This document shows, piece after piece, positions 17,943 through 26,653 of a DNA stretch of 57,632 bases (its first letter is position 1; each line of letters begins with the position of its first letter). The position numbers and the translations under genes are program-made. Source of the stretch: Phycisphaerales bacterium (GTDB lineage: Bacteria; Planctomycetota; Phycisphaerae; Phycisphaerales; UBA1924); the NCBI GenBank assembly GCA_026982335.1, contig JALSHH010000032.1, positions 1 to 57,632 on the forward strand, in the 5' to 3' direction. Under the pieces are notes generated by a model. The model was not told the DNA's origin. It saw nothing but the letters and a program-made list of their open reading frames with translations, and searched no databases.

Positions 17943-20432
17943 TTATTGGCAGGGTGCGGAGAAAATCTGGAGGAATGCGGAGATATCGAAAAAGTTAAAG
18001 CTGCCATCGCCATTGATATCGGCTTCGGGATCCTGAGCGCCAAAGAGCTCGAGGAACTTGGAAACATCGAAGAAGTTGAGCACCCCATCTCCGGTGTAGT
18101 CCGCGTCACAGGTAAGGATTACAAAGACCCGATCCGATTCGTAGATCACACGGTAGACCTGTCCGATCGGGGCGCTGGGCACATGTTTTGTTGCGAACTC
18201 ACCGGTGATCGTGCCGCCGTCGATGATGTCCCATGTGTCGCCAAATACAGGGGTGTACCCTGCGTCGAGATTAACCGTCAGCGTGCCGTCGAGGTCGATG
18301 GTGTCCGCTGTGCCAAGGAGCAGCCGGTCAAACTCACCAGCCAACAAGCCTCCGAGGTCTGCGATCATCGCCGAGGTTGGCGAGAAATGCAAGACATCGA
18401 TATCGAATCGGCGGTGTGTCGAGTCAGGGTCGAGCGTGCCGTTCATGTTCATTTCACCTTGAAGTCGTCCGCTTCCGGTGATGGTTTGTCCTTCACCGAT
18501 GGTGCCGATGAATCCCTGGTTGCTGAGGATTTGGGCATCGCCGAAGTCGCCATTGACGAACATCTCGATGGTTCCATTGCCATCAACTACAGTCGCTGCA
18601 TCAAAGCGAAGGTGGGCATTAAAAACAGCGCCATTGGAGTTGATGGTGATGGTGCCGTTGTTGGTCATCGGCCCGGTGAGGCCGATGGTTCCACCTTGTC
18701 CACGAATTCCCATCTGTCCAAGGTTGGTGATATTCGAGAGGGTCACAAGGCCGCCTTGGGTCATCTCCACGATTCCACCCCCGGAAGAATCAAAGGTGCC
18801 CCCGTCGAGGATCAGGCCACCGCGGAGATCAATCAGCCCATCATCAGCGCGATAGGTTCCACTGCCACTGTGATTACCTGCCAACCCTAAATCGGCCGTT
18901 GGGTCATTCCCGTTAATGATGCCGAGGTTGACAATCGTGCCGTCGTTGGCTCCGGTAATGAGCCCGCTCCCTTCAACAACTTGGTTGGTACCAATCGTGC
19001 CGTCGAAGGCGCCGCCGGTCAGGATTTGAGCGTCGCCCAAATCGCCATTGCTGACCATGACGACATTACCCGAACCACCAAGCACAGCTTCAACATCGAA
19101 TTGGAGGTGAGCGTTAAAAACAGCGCCATTGGAGTTGATGGTGATGGTGCCGTTGTTGGTCATCGGCCCGGTGAGGCCGATGGTTCCACCTTGTCCACGA
19201 ATTCCCATCTGTCCAAGGTTGGTGATATTCGAGAGGGTCACAAGGCCGCCTTGGGTCATCTCCACGATTCCACCCCCGGAAGAATCAAAGGTGCCCCCGT
19301 CGAGGATCAGGCCACCGCGGAGATCAATCAGCCCATCATCAGCGCGATAGGTTCCACTGCCACTGTGATTACCTGCCAACCCTAAATCGGCCGTTGGGTC
19401 ATTCCCGTTAATGATGCCGAGGTTGACAATCGTGCCGTCGTTGGCTCCGGTAATGAGCCCGCTCCCTTCAACAACTTGGTTGGTACCAATCGTGCCATCG
19501 AAGGCGCCGCCGGTCAGGATTTGAGCGTCGCCCAAATCGCCATTGCTGACCATGACGACATTACCCGAACCATCAAGCACAGCTTCAACATCGAATTGGA
19601 GGTGAGCGTTAAAAACAGCGTCATTGGAGTTGACGGTGATGGTGCCGTTGTTCACAATATTGTCATTAAGCAGCAAGGACCATCCTTGCCCTGGAATTTC
19701 CAGATCACCAGTATTGATGATATTGCCGATGGTGGCGGTGTTCTGGACCTCGATAAGCCCCTCATTGATTGTTGACATGGTGCCACCGGTCGTGACGGAA
19801 CCGTTGCCGAGTAAAAGTTTCCCAGCATTTGCACCAACACTTCCATTTGCTGCTTGTGTCAAGGTTCCAGCAAGCCTTAAGCCCGCTCCGGCAGGATCAT
19901 CTGCAATGATGTTTCCCGAATTGAACATGGTGCCAAAGATGCTGCCCGAACCTCTAATCGTGTGGCCGTTGGTGTGGGTGATGGTGAACCCATTGCCCAC
20001 GACTTGCGCATCGCCCAGGTCGTTGAGGGCATTAAGTACGATTGTCCCTGTGCCAGAGATCGTCGCGTCGGCTGCAAAGCTCAAATGCGTATTGAGGAGT
20101 GCTCCGGTTGGGTTGATGACCATCAATCCGTTGTTGAGTAAGTTGTCATTGAGTGTGAGCGTTCGGTTCGATCCGATGTTCAGTGTTGCAAGAGGGTTGG
20201 TGATGGATAATCCGCCGATTGTCAAGTTGGCGAAGGCATCAACGGTATAGGAAATGACAAACCCAAGGACAGCATCTTCGCCGATCGTGTCGGGAATATT
20301 GGCACCGATCCAGTTGGCCGAGTCGCTCCAATCACCATTAACAGGCGATGCCCATCCGATAACCTGTGCTCCTGCTGAAGTTCCTGCCAAGGCAATCACG
20401 GTGCAGACCGATAAACAGAATCGTTTTTCCAT
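17943..20432 (-). CDS. Exported beta-repeat (autotransporter-like) protein with internal duplication and dockerin tail
   Basis: An 829-residue exported protein with a signal peptide (cleavage likely near SAGA-Q) followed by an NGDWSDSANW motif common at the start of autotransporter-type beta-repeat passengers. The body is a chain of Gly/Asn/Thr-rich strands (NNGTITINSNGAVF, GSGTYRADDGLIDLRGG), expected to form a right-handed beta-helix. Residues about 275-440 and 440-605 are near-identical copies, matching a 495-bp DNA duplication. There is no outer-membrane barrel; instead the protein ends in the shared 55-residue tail, here finishing APCQ rather than GCP. GAGGAAATG lies before the start. 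A surface structural or adhesive role is plausible but not shown. Confidence 0.88.
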   Translation of the reverse strand: MEKRFCLSVCTVIALAGTSAGAQVIGWASPVNGDWSDSANWIGANIPDTIGEDAVLGFVISYTVDAFANLTIGGLSITNPLATLNIGSNRTLTLNDNLLNNGLMVINPTGALLNTHLSFAADATISGTGTIVLNALNDLGDAQVVGNGFTITHTNGHTIRGSGSIFGTMFNSGNIIADDPAGAGLRLAGTLTQAANGSVGANAGKLLLGNGSVTTGGTMSTINEGLIEVQNTATIGNIINTGDLEIPGQGWSLLLNDNIVNNGTITVNSNDAVFNAHLQFDVEAVLDGSGNVVMVSNGDLGDAQILTGGAFDGTIGTNQVVEGSGLITGANDGTIVNLGIINGNDPTADLGLAGNHSGSGTYRADDGLIDLRGGLILDGGTFDSSGGGIVEMTQGGLVTLSNITNLGQMGIRGQGGTIGLTGPMTNNGTITINSNGAVFNAHLQFDVEAVLGGSGNVVMVSNGDLGDAQILTGGAFDGTIGTNQVVEGSGLITGANDGTIVNLGIINGNDPTADLGLAGNHSGSGTYRADDGLIDLRGGLILDGGTFDSSGGGIVEMTQGGLVTLSNITNLGQMGIRGQGGTIGLTGPMTNNGTITINSNGAVFNAHLRFDAATVVDGNGTIEMFVNGDFGDAQILSNQGFIGTIGEGQTITGSGRLQGEMNMNGTLDPDSTHRRFDIDVLHFSPTSAMIADLGGLLAGEFDRLLLGTADTIDLDGTLTVNLDAGYTPVFGDTWDIIDGGTITGEFATKHVPSAPIGQVYRVIYESDRVFVILTCDADYTGDGVLNFFDVSKFLELFGAQDPEADINGDGSFNFFDISAFLQIFSAPCQ
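18619..19608. repeat. Tandem duplication of a 495-bp unit inside a coding region
   Basis: Copy one is 18619-19113 and copy two is 19114-19608. By direct reading I find only two differences: G at 19002 versus A at 19497, and C at 19078 versus T at 19573. A third, more diverged start of the unit continues from 19609 for about 40 bases. The period is a multiple of three, so the frame is kept and 165 residues are duplicated. Confidence 0.95.
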
Positions 20433-20628
20433 TTTTTTACATTTCCTCTATTAGTGTGATGTATGTAATTGATTGATGCCACGACGACGAACACAGTCCG
20501 CGCAACAGCAGGCGGGCAGCGGCGTTTTATTTTGCCGAGACAAGATATGACGAGAGGGTATCATAGGTTCCACGCTTCGGAAAGATTTGTTTTTAAATGG
20601 AGCAACAATTTTGCCTAACGCACTCAAA

Positions 20629-20653
20629 GCCGGCCACATTCCATGTGGCCGGT
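20629..20653 (-). terminator. Hairpin after dockerin gene (terminator-like, weak T-run)
   Basis: Arms CCGGCCACAT (20630-20639) and ATGTGGCCGG (20643-20652) give a perfect 10-bp stem with a 3-base loop, about 30 bases beyond the stop of the gene ending at 20683. The minus-strand sequence after it (TTTGAG) is a poor T-run, so it may stabilise the RNA end or act with Rho. Confidence 0.6.
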
Positions 20654-20682
20654 TATAAAAAGAATTGGTTATTGGGCGTTGT

Positions 20683-21747
20683 TTATGGGCACCCAACAGC
20701 GAATGCAGCAAGAAAGGCCGAGACATCGAAGAAGTTGAAGAGCCCATCGTTGGTAAAATCGGCAGCCGAATCCATCGCACCAAAGGCACTCAAGAAATTT
20801 GAGACATCGAAAAAGTTGAGTTGTCCATCGCCATTGATATCAGCGGCGCACGATGCTGTCCCATTGGCCACGATCACCATCCCCAGCGACGCATCAACAC
20901 CAACCGATTCGGGTACCGAAGAGTAAATCACCGAAGCGGTTTCAGTACCAAAGGTCGGGAGTTCAAAGGGCACATCAGGTACCGCAGCGCCATCGAGCGG
21001 GATCACCATCGAGATCGGATCGGGTGTCAACTCAAGGGTAATAAGTACCGATCCATTTCCGAGGATTTCGACCTGTCCCCCAACCGGAAGCATCATCGGC
21101 AGTGGGTCGATTGGTGTAGGGAGCGGATCTTCTCCAGGTAGTGCGGTGTCCACCACCATATCGAGTTGTGCAGGGATGAGGAGATCAATGGTGAAGACAT
21201 CAGGGTCTCCAGTGGGGGTCAACGTGCCCGCACCCAAATTGGTCTGAGTCAAGATGGCTTGGGTGATTCCACCAATTTCCCCGATGGGAACATCAATGGG
21301 TGTTCCACCCAAATAAATAAAGGAGGGATTGATGGTGTGGAAAGTGTTGTAGAGCATGGTGGCGGTGAGGTTGGTCGTGCTTGGTGCTCCATTAATCAAA
21401 TCAGCCACAAGACCATCGATCTCAACAAGTCCTGCGTCGAAGTCAGGCACGAAGTTAAAGGACCCCGCAGGGTTGGTATCAAGAAGTGTGTCCGCGCTCA
21501 ATGAGACGGAGGTGTTGATTGGCTGGTTGCCCGATCCGCCGAAGATTCCTGGGCGGGTCTGTGTTCCCCCGGGATTCATTTCCGGATCATAATCGCCGAT
21601 GATGGTGCCTGAAGAATCAAAGACGATGACCGAATCAAGGGTCGAAGTGCTTATTTTCGAGTCGATGGTACTTTCAAAGTTCTGGGCCCATGTGCTCGAG
21701 CTCAAGAAGGTTGCTGTGCAAAGCCATGCATATGTCGAGGCGTTCAT
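20683..21747 (-). CDS. Exported protein of unknown function with GC-type dockerin tail
   Basis: A 354-residue protein with a signal peptide (residues 1-22, ending TWAQ). About 270 residues of acidic, Pro/Thr/Ile-rich beta sequence follow, and then the shared 55-residue tail ending VGCP. The middle region has no heme motif and no catalytic motif that I recognise; stretches such as INTSVSLSADTLLDTNPAG and GGQVEILGNGSVLITLEL suggest beta-sandwich folds. AGGGA lies upstream of the ATG. It sits between two other dockerin-tailed genes with a hairpin on each side, so it is probably transcribed alone. It could be a structural or binding component. Confidence 0.85.
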   Translation of the reverse strand: MNASTYAWLCTATFLSSSTWAQNFESTIDSKISTSTLDSVIVFDSSGTIIGDYDPEMNPGGTQTRPGIFGGSGNQPINTSVSLSADTLLDTNPAGSFNFVPDFDAGLVEIDGLVADLINGAPSTTNLTATMLYNTFHTINPSFIYLGGTPIDVPIGEIGGITQAILTQTNLGAGTLTPTGDPDVFTIDLLIPAQLDMVVDTALPGEDPLPTPIDPLPMMLPVGGQVEILGNGSVLITLELTPDPISMVIPLDGAAVPDVPFELPTFGTETASVIYSSVPESVGVDASLGMVIVANGTASCAADINGDGQLNFFDVSNFLSAFGAMDSAADFTNDGLFNFFDVSAFLAAFAVGCP

Positions 21748-21785
21748 TTTTTTCCCTTTTCTGTTTTGGTGGTGTCAACAATGAA

Positions 21786-21818
21786 ATCAGGCCAAACCTC
21801 GCTGAGGTTTGGCCTGAT
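21786..21818 (-). terminator. Long hairpin between two dockerin genes
   Basis: A perfect 15-bp stem (21786-21800 with 21804-21818) and a 3-base loop lie about 27 bases beyond the stop of the sugar dehydrogenase gene. The minus strand continues TTCATTG, a weak T-run. It is probably a terminator or 3' stabiliser. Confidence 0.7.
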
Positions 21819-21844
21819 CTGGATGTACGAAACGGTGATTTCAA

Positions 21845-23206
21845 TTATGGGCACCCAGCACTGAATGCTTTGAGGAATGCCGAGATGTCAAAAAAGTTGA
21901 ACATCCCGTCATCGTTAAAATCCGCCACCGGATCCTCATTGCCAAAGGCGGTGAGGAATGCCGAGATATCAAAGAAGTTCAGATCACCATCGCCGGTGAG
22001 GTCAGGTGCACACGCGGTTTCGCATGCGTCAGGAATCCCGTTGTTGTCGTCGTCAGGTGCAGCCGGATTCACCAATTTGAAGACCTGCCCGGAGAACACA
22101 TCCGAGATATAAAGTTCACCTGCTTCATCTTCGCCCCATGATGAGAGTCCAAACCCAAAGTTGAACTCGGTGGTGCGTGAATAGTCGGTTGGATCAAGCG
22201 TCCAGATCGATCCGCCGCAGTAATCTCCAAAGAAGTAGAGCCCCTGATACGCTTCGCCGAGTTCACACCCGCGATAGACATACCCGCCGATGACCGAGCA
22301 GTTGCCACCCGAGAGTGGATAAGCATGGACTGGATCGGTCCAGTCAGTAGCGCCACACGAGAGCCCCGTTGCCTGAAACGCCTCTCGACAGCGCCATCCA
22401 TAGTTCACCCCACCAACATTGCCGATGTTGTGGTTGACTTCTTCAAAAGCGTTCTGCCCGACATCACCGATCCACATATCGCCCGTTTCGCGGTCGAAGC
22501 TTGTCCGCCAAGGATTCCGAAGCCCATAGTGCCAGATGGATTCCACAGCACCAGCGACACCAACAAAGGGATTATCCGCAGGGACTTCATAGTTCTGAAG
22601 GTTATCACTAGGGAAGTCATCCCCACCATCGATGTCGATGCGGTGAATCTTGCCCAAAGGCTGGCTGAGTCTTGCTGCCCGGTTGCCCGGGTCATTGGCC
22701 GAGCCGCCATCGCCTGCTGCGACATAGAGATATCCATCGGGGCCAAATCCAAGCCATCCACCATTGTGATTCCCGAACGGCTGGCTGTGGAACAGGATGA
22801 TCCGTGCGGTGCCCGGATCAGCAATGTTGGGATCACTGGCGGAAACCTGATACTCAGCAACCCGGGTGTCGCCACCGCTACCGATGTAGTTTACATAGAA
22901 CTTGCCGTTGGTTTCGTAGTCAGGGTGGAAAGCAAGTCCGAGCATTCCTTGTTCATTTCCGCCACTGGTTCCGCCAACCACAAGTGGGTCGATATCAAGG
23001 AACGGCGTTGGTAACAGGTTGCCATTGGCATCGATAATACGAATGGCGCCCTCCTGCTCGATGATAAACAAACGCCCAGAACCATCGCCCGCATGGGTGA
23101 CGAACACTGGACGGTCAAGCCCGTTGGCAATTTCCTGGGTGGTTAATTGCGCACTGGCAACGGACCCGGTGGCGGCAATGAGGCACGCACAAAGTAAACG
23201 ATTCAT
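21845..23206 (-). CDS. PQQ-dependent sugar dehydrogenase-like beta-propeller protein with dockerin tail
   Basis: A 453-residue exported protein of the glucose/sorbosone dehydrogenase family, which oxidises sugars with PQQ on a six-bladed propeller. Family landmarks are GLDRPVFVTHAGDGSGRLFI, EQGMLGLAFHPDY, LYVAAGDGGSANDPGN, GLRNPWRTSFDRETGDMWIGDVG and YRGCELGEAYQGLYFFGDYC. The Asp/His pattern is compatible with an active enzyme. A signal peptide spans residues 1-19. The ATG at 23206 is preferred because GGGAGAG lies upstream and the signal starts there; the longer open frame upstream has no export signal. The 55-residue tail ends AGCP. Electrons could pass to the nearby cytochromes (inference). 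Substrate unknown. Confidence 0.9.
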   Translation of the reverse strand: MNRLLCACLIAATGSVASAQLTTQEIANGLDRPVFVTHAGDGSGRLFIIEQEGAIRIIDANGNLLPTPFLDIDPLVVGGTSGGNEQGMLGLAFHPDYETNGKFYVNYIGSGGDTRVAEYQVSASDPNIADPGTARIILFHSQPFGNHNGGWLGFGPDGYLYVAAGDGGSANDPGNRAARLSQPLGKIHRIDIDGGDDFPSDNLQNYEVPADNPFVGVAGAVESIWHYGLRNPWRTSFDRETGDMWIGDVGQNAFEEVNHNIGNVGGVNYGWRCREAFQATGLSCGATDWTDPVHAYPLSGGNCSVIGGYVYRGCELGEAYQGLYFFGDYCGGSIWTLDPTDYSRTTEFNFGFGLSSWGEDEAGELYISDVFSGQVFKLVNPAAPDDDNNGIPDACETACAPDLTGDGDLNFFDISAFLTAFGNEDPVADFNDDGMFNFFDISAFLKAFSAGCP

Positions 23207-23390
23207 GTTGGTTCTCTCCCTTGATCCGTCGTTCGGATCCTTTTGCGTCTGGTCGGATATCTCAATCCCACCTGAAAACTGAAAAACGCTGTTCGGACGG
23301 GCGAATGCCCGTGGAGTATTATTCGTCATCCCGACGAATCGGGTTGCTTGGAAAGCCATTTCCTCATCATCAATTGTATAAATTGTACCC

Positions 23391-23420
23391 AAACAAAAGC
23401 GAGACAAAAGGCTCGTTTTT
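23391..23420 (-). terminator. Rho-independent terminator
   Basis: A stem pairing AAAGCGAG with CTCGTTTT around an 8-base loop sits just after the gene ending at 23423. On the minus strand it is followed by TTTTGTTT. The stem includes one G-T pair, so strength is moderate. Confidence 0.6.
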
Positions 23421-23422
23421 TG

Positions 23423-24433
23423 TTATGGGCACCCCAGACTGAAAGCCTGGAGAAATTCTGAGACATCGAAAAAGTTGAAGCTGCCATCATTATTGAAGTC
23501 TGCAATTGGATCTTGAACGCCAAATGCACTAAGAAATGCTGAGACATCGAAGAAGTTGAGTGTTCCATCGCCATTGATATCTGCCGGGCATGGTGTTTCG
23601 CATTCGGTCGTCCCAGGCCCGCTCCAGACCCCGCCAACGATATCGCAAGTTGCCCGATCAAACTGCACGCATTGCTCAGTCGCAGGGATATAGCACGCCC
23701 CAAGGCACAGTGCATCAGCACAGGTCGAACCCGCGCCATTCCAGAATCCTCCGAGATCAATCGTCTGGGCCTCGGTGAGTCCCTCTACACATGAACCATC
23801 AGGCAGACATGCAGCGCCGGTAGGTTCGCCTGAACATTCGATCACCGCACGGATGACCCAGTCGCCTGAAACCCCCAGGGCGCACGCATCCATCCACACC
23901 GATCCATTAACCTTGACTGTATTTTTTCCGCTTTGGCATCCTGAATCATCAGAGACAACACTGGGTAAAAACTGGTTGGTGTTATTGGCATTGAAAAACT
24001 TGAGCGAGACAACAAACTCCTCACCAGCAGCGACAGGGATCGAAATGGGGATGGTCTGATTCTCGTCTTGATACCGAAATTCGTTGAGCCCGCCGTCGAT
24101 CAATGCGGGGGCATCGAATGAGTCTTTGACAGGTCCCGGATTGGGGAAGTTTCCACCTTGATAGACAATGATGGAATCTTCAAGTGAGATTTGTGCCCCA
24201 CCCAAGAATGATTTCCAGAAGATCTGGATCGCCACGATATCGCCATCGCACGGGCTCGTTAGCCAGACGGCTGCCTCTTCGTCAGCAGCAAAGCATGGAC
24301 AAATTGCCACGGTTCCGCCATCAACGAGCGAATCATTTTGCACCGTGATCTCATCGCCCAGCGCTGGGGTGTACAAAACGCCCAGACACACAAATGTAGC
24401 GCCCACACGGGTAGACAGAATGGATTGATGCAT
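23423..24433 (-). CDS. Exported Cys-rich protein with GC-type dockerin tail
   Basis: A 336-residue protein with a signal peptide (residues about 1-26, ending ALGD). A beta-rich domain of about 170 residues follows, then a Cys-rich stretch with related units (ACLPDGSCVEGL, CLGACYIPATEQCVQFD, CDIVGGVWSGPGTTEC) likely held by disulfides. The 55-residue tail ends LGCP. The ATG at 24433 is chosen because GGAGG lies upstream. I do not recognise an enzyme motif. The Cys units resemble short modules seen in other planctomycetal secreted proteins, but the exact family is uncertain. Confidence 0.85.
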   Translation of the reverse strand: MHQSILSTRVGATFVCLGVLYTPALGDEITVQNDSLVDGGTVAICPCFAADEEAAVWLTSPCDGDIVAIQIFWKSFLGGAQISLEDSIIVYQGGNFPNPGPVKDSFDAPALIDGGLNEFRYQDENQTIPISIPVAAGEEFVVSLKFFNANNTNQFLPSVVSDDSGCQSGKNTVKVNGSVWMDACALGVSGDWVIRAVIECSGEPTGAACLPDGSCVEGLTEAQTIDLGGFWNGAGSTCADALCLGACYIPATEQCVQFDRATCDIVGGVWSGPGTTECETPCPADINGDGTLNFFDVSAFLSAFGVQDPIADFNNDGSFNFFDVSEFLQAFSLGCP

Positions 24434-24533
24434 CGGGTTTTCCTCCGAAAAAATACGGCTTACCGGTGCAGTACACAAACACCCACAGGCCGCTGATCGA
24501 TCTGAGTGTATCACAAAAATAAAATACCAAAAG

Positions 24534-24561
24534 AAAAAACCCTTCAGTTTGAGGAAGGGTT
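24534..24561 (-). terminator. Rho-independent terminator
   Basis: Arms AACCCTTC (24538-24545) and GAAGGGTT (24554-24561) with an 8-base loop are followed on the minus strand by TTTTTTCTTTT. It lies about 54 bases beyond the stop of the cytochrome c peroxidase gene. Confidence 0.85.
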
Positions 24562-24614
24562 GATGGACAAAAAACAGCGTTCTGTCGGACGATCTGCCTT
24601 GTGGAAAGCCGGTC

Positions 24615-26504
24615 TTATGGACAACCCGCAGCGAAAGCAGTCAGGAATGCCGAAATATCGAAGAAGTTGAACTCTCCATTCTCATCGAAGTCTGCTGCAG
24701 GATCTGTTTCATTGAAGAGGGTCAAGAAAGCAGAGAGATCGAAGAAGTCAAGCTCGCCATCACCAGTAAGATCCGCAGCACACGATGGAGTGCACGAAGC
24801 GATCATCGAACAGAACGGCGTCACCGTGGCAACCTGCGAATACGCAAATCCGCCCACAGCTCCTGGGTCGGCGACGATCCATTGCATATAAAATACCTGC
24901 CCATCCATCGCCGGGTCGTCGAGCGGATAGATCAGCGTCCCGAATCCATCACCCGCACCCATCCCATTGAGTGCGATCGGGCCAACGAGTTCGTCTTGAG
25001 GCACGAGTCCGTCCGACGGTGGATTTGATGAAATTGCCACCCAAGCTTGTGCTCCGCCAAGGGCAAAATCAATTCCAATCTTAAATCCCAAGTTCCCAAT
25101 ATTGGGCGGAACAATCGCGATCATCTTGGGCGTATATCCACCGGTGCCCACGACCCCGGGTTCGGTGATCATCGGGTTTGGTGTGTCGAGCTCGGAATGA
25201 AGTGTTGGACGATCAAATGGAAAAGTTTCGTTGGCGACACGGGGGTCGGTTAGTGCAGTATTGATGAAGTTCTTGACAATTGCTTCATTCTCAGGTGAAA
25301 AGACAATCGGTGAGTTAAGCCTGAAATCTCGGTTTTCAGGCAGAGGACCCAATCCATTACGATGAGCATAAAAATCAAAAACATCATCCATCGTTTCAAT
25401 CATGCCCGTGTGCATAAACCGGTCGCGCAAACCAACATTACGAAGCGAACTCATTCGGAAAGCGCCTCGCTCAAAACTTACCCCAGTGACACCTGCACGC
25501 CCGATATCTTCTTCGATTGGTCGGACACCTTCCACAATAAAATTATTGGTGGTAAACAACGGCGCGGTATGGCAGTTGTTGCAGGTTGATTCACGATAGA
25601 GCGTCCATCCGAGCTGTTGTTCAGGAGTCATGGCTGAGTCATCACCCGCATTCCACAAATCCCAAGGCGATTCGCCTGGGACGAGCGTCCGCTCATAAGT
25701 TGCAATCGCAAACCCAATACGGGCAGGAGTGACCTGGGGATCGCCAAAGGCCCACTCAAAGAGCGCTGGGTAAGTCTCATGCGTCGAAATAGCATCAAGC
25801 ATATCCGGAGGAATATCCGACGCTAAAGCCAAGGGCTTGGCGTTGGCGATCTTGGTGGTGACCGAATCCCAGTCTCGGTCCTGATGGGCCATTTCAATAT
25901 CATTGAGAATTGGAGCCAACGATTGAATCTCGAGGGCAGCACTTGAAACAGCAAGGGTTTCGCCAGTGATCGGGTCAATAAAATCTCCCTCGGCCCGCCC
26001 ATCCCAAAAAAGGTTGCCGACATACATCGACACATGGTTGTTCATCGAACGCCGACCAGTGACCTGAGGCTCAAGATCATACAAAGGCGAACGAATATAA
26101 AGTCCATCAACATCTGTCGCAATGAGTCCGGGTGATCCGTCGACATCATCGGGCGTTCCAAAAATACCATCAAAAGCCGGGTTGAGTCCAACGCGAGGAT
26201 CAACCCCACCTTCCGATGGAATATGGCAGGTGCCACATGAGATGGTGTTGTCGCTCGAGAGTTGCTCATCCCAAAACAAAATTTTGCCCAACACCCGTTT
26301 CTCTTCTGTTACCGGGTTCTCAGGCGGGGCAAAGGGTTCCCACAATCCAATCACTGCCTCATCAGCTCGGTCGATTTCTCGCTGGGTTTGTGCCACTGTG
26401 TTTGACACGCCCACACTTGAGAGTCCCAGAAAGGTTGCTGCCCCAATAAGAACCCTGTTTTTCGACAAGGGTGCTTTGGATAATGCGAAAAGAAAATTTT
26501 TCAT
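24615..26504 (-). CDS. Di-heme cytochrome c peroxidase family protein with GC-type dockerin tail
   Basis: A 629-residue exported protein related to bacterial di-heme cytochrome c peroxidases/MauG-like proteins, which reduce H2O2 or carry out heme-based oxidations. Two CxxCH motifs are present, CGTCH (90-94) and CNNCH (308-312), in the family order. Family-like stretches between and after them are KILFWDEQLSSDNTISC, NHVSMYVGNLFWDGRAEG, FRMSSLRNVGLRDRFMHTG and DDVFDFYAHRNG. Residues about 460-570 are an added beta-rich domain, and the last 55 residues are the shared tail ending AGCP. AAGAGG lies upstream of the ATG. It acts outside the cytoplasm. The linked five-heme cytochrome and PQQ enzyme suggest a redox partnership (inference). 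Confidence 0.92.
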   Translation of the reverse strand: MKNFLFALSKAPLSKNRVLIGAATFLGLSSVGVSNTVAQTQREIDRADEAVIGLWEPFAPPENPVTEEKRVLGKILFWDEQLSSDNTISCGTCHIPSEGGVDPRVGLNPAFDGIFGTPDDVDGSPGLIATDVDGLYIRSPLYDLEPQVTGRRSMNNHVSMYVGNLFWDGRAEGDFIDPITGETLAVSSAALEIQSLAPILNDIEMAHQDRDWDSVTTKIANAKPLALASDIPPDMLDAISTHETYPALFEWAFGDPQVTPARIGFAIATYERTLVPGESPWDLWNAGDDSAMTPEQQLGWTLYRESTCNNCHTAPLFTTNNFIVEGVRPIEEDIGRAGVTGVSFERGAFRMSSLRNVGLRDRFMHTGMIETMDDVFDFYAHRNGLGPLPENRDFRLNSPIVFSPENEAIVKNFINTALTDPRVANETFPFDRPTLHSELDTPNPMITEPGVVGTGGYTPKMIAIVPPNIGNLGFKIGIDFALGGAQAWVAISSNPPSDGLVPQDELVGPIALNGMGAGDGFGTLIYPLDDPAMDGQVFYMQWIVADPGAVGGFAYSQVATVTPFCSMIASCTPSCAADLTGDGELDFFDLSAFLTLFNETDPAADFDENGEFNFFDISAFLTAFAAGCP

Positions 26505-26599
26505 GAGAAAACCTCTTTTGAGACGGGTATACAGGCAGGCCCAGCGAGCCGATGCCCCTTGTGCTCAGAGTATACACCAAGTGTAAAAATCAACAAGAC

Positions 26600-26622
26600 A
26601 AAAAAATGGACCTTTGGGTCTG
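26600..26622 (-). terminator. Weak terminator-like hairpin with long T-run
   Basis: A short GACC/GGTC stem is followed on the minus strand by seven T residues, about 35 bases beyond the stop of the gene ending at 26654. The stem is only about 4-5 bp, so the call rests mainly on position and the T-run. Confidence 0.5.
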
Positions 26623-26653
26623 CTTCTGGGGTTGAAAGCCGTTTCTTATTGGT

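Noticed and set aside
23207-23407. N-terminal extension of the sugar dehydrogenase
   Set aside because: The signal peptide and ribosome binding site place the start at 23206; the extension has no export signal in front.
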